A DNA stretch of 52,443 bases from Actinomycetes bacterium. GTDB taxonomy: Bacteria; Actinomycetota; JAHEXW01. The stretch spans positions 1-52,443 of the forward strand of contig JAHEXW010000011.1 in NCBI GenBank assembly GCA_023251915.1, in the 5' to 3' direction. Positions 46,071-52,443 of the stretch are shown piece after piece (the first letter of the stretch is position 1; the number at the start of each line of letters is the position of its first letter). The notes under the pieces were generated by a model. The model ran no database searches, was not told the origin of the DNA, and was given only the letters and a program-made list of their open reading frames with translations. The position numbers and the translations under genes were made by a program.

Positions 46071-47999
46071 ATGGCAAGAATAGTATGCGACCCGGTTACA
46101 CGGCTGGAAGGCCATCTGGGTGTCAATGTCGATGAAGGCGCGCCGGTTTCAGCTGGTCTGTCTGGGGCTTTCCCACACACGATCGCCAATACCAGCCAGG
46201 TCTTCAGCACTATGTACCGGGGTATCGAGAATATTCTAAAGGGACGCGATCCTCGCGACGCGATTCAGATCACGCAGCGTATTTGCGGCGTTTGCCCGGT
46301 ACCGCACGGTCTGGCTTCGACGTTCGCGATCGAGAACGCTATGGGATTCTCACCGCAGACGTCAACTGACCACACCGGGCATTCATCCGGACCGACCAAT
46401 GTGGCGCGGCTGGTGCGGAATATGACGCTGGGCGGCGAGTTCATGATGAGCGCGCTGACTCACTTCTATGCGTTGAGCGCCCTGGACCTGGTTCAAGGAC
46501 CGGCGGAAGCACCGTGGACGCCGTTCTGGGACAACAGCTACTATGATCCCGCTCTATTGAATGGAGCTACGCCGAACGCCAACCTGAGCTATGGCGGCAC
46601 AACCGGCGATAAACCGCTCAACATCTACACGGCGGTTATCACCGACTACGTGCTGGCGCTGCGGGCGCGGACCAAGGCAATCGATCTGGGCGCCATCTTC
46701 GGCGGTCGTTTGCCCATCTCGTCTACGTATGTGCCCGGCGGCACGACCAAGTTGCCGACGCACGCCGACGTTGTCAAGGCGAGGACCGTCTTAGCCGAGG
46801 TTCGTACCTTCATCCTCAATAACTATATCCCGATGACGGAGATCGTCTCCGCGCTGCACGGGCTGGCCGACAACGACCAGAATGACTGGTACACACCGTT
46901 GAACGCGCTTCACCTGCAGAGCGACACGGGCAACGACCGCGGGCCTTACTCCTGCCGCAACGCCGTTGTCGACGGCATCGACCTGAAGAAAGGGTTGAAT
47001 CTGGGTGCCGGCTGCCGCAACTACTACTCGGCCGGCGGTTTCGACAAGACAGGCAATCTGAACGGCGGCGTCGACCGCATCTTCCCGCGCGGCGCCAGGA
47101 TCGCGGCGACGAATACGTCCGCCGGAACGCTCGAGATCGTTGACGGCCATAAAATCCGCGAATCGGTCAAGCACGCGTATTACGACGCGGGCGCCGGCAA
47201 CATTAACGAGAATCTTTACCCCGGCAGCGGCGTAACCCGGCCGCAGCCGACCAAGACAGGCGAGGCTTACACCTGGCACAAGGCGACAAGATACTCGTAC
47301 GCCACCGACACCGGCCAGGCTTCGGTCGTTAAGGAAGTCGGTCCGCTGGCCAGAATGTGGGTCAAGGGCGCGGCCGGCGATTTCGACGGTTATTGCGCCG
47401 GTATGACCAAGCCGCTGCACAAGCACGCCATGGCTGGAGCGGACGGCCCGTTGCCCGATTTGTCAGCTTGGACGGCCGGTTATAAGTGCGGCTCATCGCT
47501 GCTCGACCGGCACCGCGCCCGGGCTCTCGAAGCCCTGGTGATCGCGGATGCTTTCGCGGGCTGGCTGAACGAACTGGATGCCATTGTCAGCGTGGCGGGC
47601 TGGGAAACCAATCCGGCGAACAAGCGCTACATGGACGCTCCGAATCCGCTGGAAGGCCTAACGGCCGACGGTTTCGGAATGGCGGAGGCACCGCGTGGTT
47701 CGGTTCATCACTTCATCAGTGTCAAGAACGGCCAGATCGACAACTACCAGATCATTGCCCCGACAACGTGGAACTGCAGTGGTCGCGACAGCTTCGACCG
47801 TCTTGGTCCCGTTGAACAGGCGCTGTCGGGTATGCCGCTGCGCGGCGTTTTGTCGGACGGGAAGAACGTTCCGGTCGAAGCGTTATTGGTGGTTCACTCG
47901 TTCGATCCCTGCATCGCTTGTTCGGTGCATGAAATAGAACCCAAGGAAGACATGAACATGAAGCAATTTGTAGTTTCTGAAGGAGGTGCTACCAAGTGA
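46071..47999 (+). CDS. NiFe hydrogenase large (catalytic) subunit
   Basis: The NiFe site ligands are C72 and C75 in RICGVCPVPH and C614 and C617 in DPCIACSVH; RIVCDPVTRLEGHL is the N-terminal signature. The protein would be cut after H620, releasing a 22-residue tail, longer than the usual ~15. The length of 642 exceeds the common ~570, with extra loops around residues 140-185 and 330-420. It has no signal of its own and travels with the Tat-signalled small subunit. GGAAGGAGGGAG precedes the ATG. The maturation protease gene is not in the window. Confidence 0.95.
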   Translation: MARIVCDPVTRLEGHLGVNVDEGAPVSAGLSGAFPHTIANTSQVFSTMYRGIENILKGRDPRDAIQITQRICGVCPVPHGLASTFAIENAMGFSPQTSTDHTGHSSGPTNVARLVRNMTLGGEFMMSALTHFYALSALDLVQGPAEAPWTPFWDNSYYDPALLNGATPNANLSYGGTTGDKPLNIYTAVITDYVLALRARTKAIDLGAIFGGRLPISSTYVPGGTTKLPTHADVVKARTVLAEVRTFILNNYIPMTEIVSALHGLADNDQNDWYTPLNALHLQSDTGNDRGPYSCRNAVVDGIDLKKGLNLGAGCRNYYSAGGFDKTGNLNGGVDRIFPRGARIAATNTSAGTLEIVDGHKIRESVKHAYYDAGAGNINENLYPGSGVTRPQPTKTGEAYTWHKATRYSYATDTGQASVVKEVGPLARMWVKGAAGDFDGYCAGMTKPLHKHAMAGADGPLPDLSAWTAGYKCGSSLLDRHRARALEALVIADAFAGWLNELDAIVSVAGWETNPANKRYMDAPNPLEGLTADGFGMAEAPRGSVHHFISVKNGQIDNYQIIAPTTWNCSGRDSFDRLGPVEQALSGMPLRGVLSDGKNVPVEALLVVHSFDPCIACSVHEIEPKEDMNMKQFVVSEGGATK

Positions 48000-49303
48000 A
48001 GAAGTTAGGAATCTGTTTGGCTACAACGGTTCTGGCGTTTGGCATGACGCTGGCGACGGGCGGAACTGCTTTCGCCAACTACGGACCGCACGGCGGTTAC
48101 GGCAGCTGGACGGCCGACACCAATGGCGACGGCACGATGCAGGCGTCCGAGGTCAATCCGGACACCGACGCTTGCGCCGGGTGTCATCGGGCTCACACGG
48201 CTGTTAGCGGCGCGACCTGGAACGACGGCGCGGGAGCAAAGAACGCGCTGTTGATCGGCGGCACCTCGACGACGATCAAAGCGTTCTGTTACACCTGCCA
48301 CAGCGACTTGGGCGCGGGCGCGGCTACGAACGTCCAGGCCGGCCTCTATGACAACAGCGCGGATCACGTCGGTAGCGGTTTCGCTTCCAAGACGGGCTAC
48401 GCGACCGGCCAATCGACCAACGGCGCCACCTTAAACGGCGGCGGTTTTGAAGATATGGGCGGCGCGGGTGCGACGATGACCTCGTCACACGAGATCTCCG
48501 GCGCGGCCGGTATCGCCTGGGGCGAGGGCACGACCGGCAATGGCGCCACCAGCGGCGGAACGCTTATAAACATGGACTGCGCGTCCTGCCACGATCCGCA
48601 CGGATCCAGCAACTACCGGATTCTAAAAGACAAGGTCAACAACGTTGACGTCGGCGGTTATGTCGGCGGTATCGACGGCGGCATCGATCCGGCCGCGAAG
48701 CCATACGTTGTTTCCAACGAGGTTGGCTACCCGACCGGCGGCTTCAGGCTGCACCGCAACTACGGCGCGCTGGGCTACCAGCCGGATTACACGTCGGCGC
48801 GGTACGCGGCGAGCCTGGTCAACAAGGGCATGAGCGCCTGGTGCGCGGCTTGTCACACCCAGTACAACACGGTGTCTTCGAGCGGCCAGGGCCAATATAA
48901 CGCGAGCGACGACTATGGCTTCGTTACTCGTCATCGCCATCCGGTGAACCAGCCTTTGAACACGTTTTCCGGACCGCGGTCGCTGATTGTCGCGACCACG
49001 GCGCTAGGTCTGAATATAGCGTTCGGAGACGGGGTCGACATTCCGTTGGAACATACCGCGACGGACGCGAAGGGAACCGCTCAGGTCAACTCAACCGACG
49101 ACTATATCGGTTGTCTGACTTGTCACCGGGCCCACGGAACGGACGCGACGATGGACGGCTACGCGAACAGCGCCAGCTCGTCGCATCCGCAGCCGGACTC
49201 CGGCGGCACGACGGCGACGTCCAAGGGCACACAGCCGACGATGGACAGCGCGCTCTTGCGGGCCGACAACCGCGGCGTCTGCGAACGCTGCCATAACAAG
49301 TAA
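47996..49303 (+). CDS. Six-haem cytochrome c with EF-hand-like loop
   Basis: The 435-residue secreted protein (signal ~1-27, ending GTAFA) carries six CXXCH sites (CAGCH at 60, CYTCH at 98, then CASCH, CAACH, CLTCH, CERCH), several followed by RAHG/DPHG as in doubled-CXXCH proteins. Before the first haem, D41-T-N43-G-D45-G-T-M ... E52 matches a calcium EF-hand/dockerin loop. It starts with GTG at 47996, overlapping the hydrogenase large subunit stop (GTGA), with AAGGAGGTG upstream, so it is co-translated and is the obvious electron acceptor for the hydrogenase. The long stretches between haems rich in Gly, Ser, Thr and Asp suit an extracellular protein. Confidence 0.93.
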   Translation: MKKLGICLATTVLAFGMTLATGGTAFANYGPHGGYGSWTADTNGDGTMQASEVNPDTDACAGCHRAHTAVSGATWNDGAGAKNALLIGGTSTTIKAFCYTCHSDLGAGAATNVQAGLYDNSADHVGSGFASKTGYATGQSTNGATLNGGGFEDMGGAGATMTSSHEISGAAGIAWGEGTTGNGATSGGTLINMDCASCHDPHGSSNYRILKDKVNNVDVGGYVGGIDGGIDPAAKPYVVSNEVGYPTGGFRLHRNYGALGYQPDYTSARYAASLVNKGMSAWCAACHTQYNTVSSSGQGQYNASDDYGFVTRHRHPVNQPLNTFSGPRSLIVATTALGLNIAFGDGVDIPLEHTATDAKGTAQVNSTDDYIGCLTCHRAHGTDATMDGYANSASSSHPQPDSGGTTATSKGTQPTMDSALLRADNRGVCERCHNK

Positions 49304-49311
49304 ACGAATCA

Positions 49312-49350
49312 TCGCGGGAGACGCCGCCCGCGCGGCGGCGCCTCCCGCGA
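49312..49350 (+). terminator. Very strong hairpin after the hexahaem cytochrome gene
   Basis: Seventeen-base arms (49312-49328 and 49334-49350) pair with a single mismatch around a five-base loop; both arms are almost all G and C. It begins eight bases after the stop of the hydrogenase operon. No T-tract follows, so it may act as a transcript-protecting end or a Rho-assisted terminator. Confidence 0.75.
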
Positions 49351-49394
49351 GTACCGAGGTTTAATTGACAAACCAATATAAGGAAACATTCTCC

Positions 49395-49593
49395 GACCCT
49401 GTCTGATCCCTCGCGGACAGCCAGGGCGATTCCCGAGGAAGAACGGAAACATCGGGATCAGGGTCTCGGAAGCGATTCCGGCGCCTCCCTCGATTTTAGG
49501 AAAGGAGAACACCACCGCTCGCGCGGCGCGCTCGTGAGACGTCGCGGCAAGCGCTTGTGTTCGTTTTCCTAAGTGGGAGGTGTCGGATTTTTT
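49395..49593 (+). ncRNA. Structured leader of formate dehydrogenase, candidate attenuator/riboswitch
   Basis: GACCCT (49395-49400) and GATCCC (49405-49410) pair with GGGATC (49454-49459) and AGGGTC (49460-49465). TCCCGA (49431-49436) can instead pair with TCGGGA (49452-49457), which excludes part of the first fold. CGGAA-GCGA-TTCCG (49467-49480) is a small hairpin. A third, long hairpin uses CCTCCC (49484-49489), TTAGGAAA (49496-49503) and GAACAC (49507-49512) paired with GTGTTC (49557-49562), TTTCCTAA (49565-49572) and GGGAGG (49575-49580), followed by T6 (49588-49593). Alternative folds and a final hairpin plus U-run resemble a transcriptional attenuator. A TTGACA (49368-49373) could be the -35 of its promoter. 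Molybdenum or tungsten cofactor sensing would be logical but is not shown. Confidence 0.5.
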
Positions 49594-49659
49594 ATGACGG
49601 CAACAAACTTTAAGCAAGAGACATACAGGTTTCTAGACAACCAGGAGGTGAGCTAGAAG

Positions 49660-52443
49660 ATGGCAGAGAAAGACACGACAGAAGAGAAGACGTCAGGTTT
49701 AACACGACGAGATTTTCTTAAGGTAGCCGGCGCAGCCGGTGTTACCGGCGGTGTCGCGTCCGTTATGGATTGGGTCGCGGTAGGTCCTAATCCCGCGATG
49801 GCGGCAACCGTTGTCAATAACTATGACGTCATAACGACCTGCCCGTATTGTTCGGTCGGCTGCAACATGAAAGTCGGCAAGGACGCGGGCGGCAATGTTG
49901 TCGATATCATCGGCGACCCGGATTGCCCGATCAACAAAGGCGCGTTGTGCAGTAAGGGCGCTGCGGCAATTCAGCTCGTAAACAACGAACGGCGGGTTGG
50001 CGTTGCCAACAGCATCCACACCGCCAGCCGGACCTATGGCCCGATGAAAAGAACAGGGAACGGAGCTTGGACCGCGGTAACATGGGACGCGGCTCTGACG
50101 GATATCGCGGGCCGTATGACCAGCGCTCGTTCAACGGTACCGGTCGACGGCGCGGGCAAGGTCATCGATCAGGCCCAGGGCGTGGCCTTCCTCGGCTGCT
50201 CGCACGCGACCAACGAGGAGAACTGGCTGTATCGCAAGATGATCGCCAACTTCGGCACGAATAACACGGAACACCAGGCCCGTATATGACACTCTTCCAC
50301 TGTGGCCGGTCTTGGCCGCACGTTTGGAAGAGGCTCGATGACGAATCACTGGTCGGATATTCAGAACGCTCGCACCATCATGGTGCTGGGCGCCAATCCG
50401 TGTGAGAATCATCCGGTAGTCTGGCAGTACATCAACGAGGCCCGCAAACAGGGCGCTAAGTTGATCGTGGCCGACCCCCGGCGCACCCGGACGGCGGCGC
50501 AAGCCGACGTGTTCCTGCGCATGCGTCCCGGAACAAATGGCGCGTTTGTCATGGGGATTATCAATTACCTGATCCAGAACAATCTCTATGACGCGGAATA
50601 CCAGAAGGCGACGACCAACCGGGTATTCACCAGTCCGACAGGACATAGGTTTGACCGGGTCGTCCCGAAGTGGACCGACGCCATGTTCAAGCTGAACGCC
50701 GCAAGAACTGACTACCAGAGGACAAGCGCCACGGTTCACGCCGCGACGACGATCGCGACGGCAATCACGGCCAATACGCAAGCGTTTGTCGAGGTGGGCA
50801 GCCGGGCCAACTTCTCTCTAGGCGACTCAATCACCATCGGCACCGGTCTAGGCACTGAGGAGCCAAGAATCATCACCGGAGCGACAACCGACTCGAGTGT
50901 TTCTCCGACAGTCATCAAGCTGTCATTCACGGGTAACCTAGTGAATGCGCATGCAGCCGGTGAGGCGGTTACTAGACCTACGGACGCGACGCTGGCCGAT
51001 ATTCCGGTAGTCGCCGCCAGTCTTGACGACCCGGATTGTGTTTTCCAGGTCATGAAGGCTAGGGCAGCGCACTACACTTCAGCAGTCGTGGCTGATATTT
51101 GCGACATTCCCGGCGGCGCGGCGGCCTTTGAATCGTTCGCGGCCATGGTCGCGAATTCTCACGGTGATTCGACGGGCAGCATTTACGGGACCGGACCGGC
51201 GAAGGGCGCGAACTTCCCTGGCACGATCCTCTACGCCATGGGCGGAACGCAGTACAGCCACGCCTCGCAGATCCTGCGCGGCTATTCAATGCTCCAGATG
51301 CTTCTGGGCAACATGGGCCGGGCGGGCGGCGGCGTTAACGCGCTGCGCGGCATCCACAACGTCCAAGGCTCGACTGACATGGGCGTGCTGTACTCAAGCG
51401 TGCCCGGTTATTCGGACGTGCCGCTTCGCAACGAGTCGACTCTGGTAGCCGATATCGCCGCGGGTGCTACCTCGGCGCAGATCTGGTACCACGGCGTCAT
51501 GAAAGCCGGCGATACCGTTCGGCTTAGTTACGGCAAGGGAGCGGCGGCGGAAGAAGACGTCGTTCTGACAAGCGACCCAACCATCGATCAGGCTCCGTTC
51601 ACGATCACGTTCGCCGCTACGTCTCTGTCTCACAAAGCGAAGGCCGTTGTTCTGGATATGACCGTTCCGGTTGATCCCGACCTGTACGGCAAGTACATGG
51701 ACAAGCTGTATGGCGGCGCGCGTGTTCTGGCCGGCGGCTTTTACTGGAACCAGACGAGAACTGAGTCTGGTTGGAACCTGCAGCAGCACGGTTTCCGCAA
51801 CATGATGTGGCACTACTTCCGCAAACAAGCAGATCCACGCCAGGCGGATGTTAATACATTAGGCCCTGCCGTTGTCAGCAATTTGAACTTCGATCTGTTC
51901 CCCAAGGGCAACGGCCTGCATCACATCCAGATGTTCCAGAAAGCCGCGGCGACTTACAGCTTGGCCGACAAGGTCAAGTGCATGTTCGTCTTCGGCCAGA
52001 ATCCGGCGGTGACGGAACCGAACCTGCCGATGGTCAAGACCGGCCTGCGCGACCTGGAGACGCTGGTCGTCATGGATATGTGGGAGACGGAAACGGCCGG
52101 CTGCGACCGGAAATCGGACGGCGTTACCTACCTCCTGCCTTCGGCGGCGTTCGTCGAGGAAGAGGGATCGGTCACAAACTCCGGCCGCTGGATCCAATGG
52201 CGCTACAAGGCTACCGATCCGCAGGGCAACAGCAAATCCGACACCGAGGTACTGTTGACGCTGGCCAAGAAACTGGATGACGCCGGCGCCTTCAGCCACA
52301 TCAACGCCGTCGGCGCGAGCTACGCGCCGCTCTACGGCACGCAGTATGGCTGGACACCGGGGGATGCGTTTGACGCGCCAAGAATTGCGGAGAATATCTT
52401 CGCGCAGATGGCGCACAATACAATCAACGCGGGGCACTCAGAC
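49660..52443 (+). CDS. Selenocysteine formate dehydrogenase catalytic subunit, Tat-exported (3' partial)
   Basis: The frame runs 928 codons to the window edge and is open apart from TGA at 50287-50289, read as Sec210. Features in order: twin-arginine signal TRRDFLKVAG (15-24); 4Fe-4S ligands C61, C64, C68 and C97; HQARI-Sec-HSSTVAGLGRTFGRGSMTN, the active-site region of FdhA/FdnG enzymes; VLGANPCENHP; and NALRGIHNVQGSTDMG. The enzyme oxidises formate to CO2 with a molybdenum or tungsten bis-pterin cofactor outside the membrane. Two segments (about residues 360-443 and 591-669) are beta-rich insertions that resemble each other and not other formate dehydrogenases. A perfect AGGAGGTGA (49643-49651) precedes the ATG. 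Electron-transfer subunits would lie beyond the window. Confidence 0.93.
50287..50332 (+). promoter_or_regulatory. SECIS element with Sec UGA codon
   Basis: The UGA (50287-50289) is followed two bases later by a hairpin: outer stem CTCTTCCA (50292-50299) with TGGAAGAG (50325-50332), inner stem TGTGGCC (50301-50307) with GGCCGCA (50314-50320), apical loop GGUCUU (50308-50313). The GGUCU loop is the same kind SelB binds in the E. coli fdhF SECIS, and the distance from the UGA is right for a bacterial element. Confidence 0.9.

Noticed and set aside
49309-49617. 102-residue minus-strand frame between the cytochrome and fdhA genes
   Set aside because: It runs through the strong hairpin and the structured leader, has no family resemblance, and is better explained by RNA structure.
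50287-50289. Nonsense mutation or pseudogene in fdhA
   Set aside because: The UGA is at the family's Sec position, is followed by a SECIS with a GGUCUU loop, and the frame stays intact to the window end.

Overview
The window reads as a chromosomal segment of a deep-branching, anaerobic member of the Actinomycetota (Actinobacteria). The main reason is gene order. The block lysA - hom - thrC - [thrB position] - rho - rpmE - prfA - prmC - tsaC ... atp operon - murA is the arrangement known from Mycobacterium and Streptomyces, and here it is preserved with extra genes inserted. Proteins use ATG, GTG and TTG starts with purine-rich Shine-Dalgarno sites, and most of the window is GC-rich. Many multihaem cytochromes, a periplasmic NiFe hydrogenase and a selenocysteine formate dehydrogenase point to an anaerobe that respires H2 or formate, perhaps from the subsurface or a hot spring; the exact lineage is inference.

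Layout. (1) 1-2.75 kb: a more A+T-rich accessory edge with a membrane-anchored beta-propeller protein and a VapBC-type toxin-antitoxin pair. (2) 2.9-7.9 kb: lysine/threonine genes lysA, hom, thrC and an apgM-like gene standing where thrB normally lies. (3) 7.9-14.9 kb: an inserted group with a glycogen-debranching enzyme, SppA, a metallophosphoesterase, cyclic 2,3-diphosphoglycerate synthetase, 2-phosphoglycerate kinase and a transaldolase-like protein. (4) 14.9-22.8 kb: the rho-rpmE-thyX-yqhQ-prfA-prmC-tsaC-rpiB-glyA-dCMP deaminase housekeeping run. (5) 22.8-31.7 kb: a complete F1Fo ATP synthase operon, murA and fabZ. (6) 31.8-39.0 kb: an LCP protein and a surface-glycan set (PglF-like dehydratase, two glycosyltransferases, DegT aminotransferase, PglC-like sugar transferase). 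(7) 39.3-44.5 kb: an electron-transfer operon with cytochrome b, 7-haem and 14-haem cytochromes c, a TPR protein and an NHL-propeller membrane protein. (8) 44.8-49.3 kb: Tat-exported NiFe hydrogenase followed by a 6-haem cytochrome. (9) 49.7 kb to the end: a Tat-exported formate dehydrogenase with an in-frame UGA (Sec) and adjacent SECIS, cut by the window end.

How it fits together. Regions 7-9 look like one respiratory programme: hydrogenase and formate dehydrogenase oxidise their substrates outside the membrane, the hexahaem cytochrome collects electrons, and cytochrome b plus the large cytochromes link the quinone pool to external carriers. A palindrome of the form TGTAAC-N4-GTTACA lies in front of both the cytochrome and the hydrogenase operons and suggests a shared regulator. 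Region 3 carries both enzymes of the archaeal cyclic 2,3-diphosphoglycerate pathway, which is unusual in a bacterium. The formate dehydrogenase contains two related beta-rich insertions not expected in this family and is preceded by a long structured leader. Several copies of a short palindromic repeat (core AGGTTGCTTCGTCGC ... CTCCTCGCAATGACG) are scattered between genes, and one has become coding sequence.
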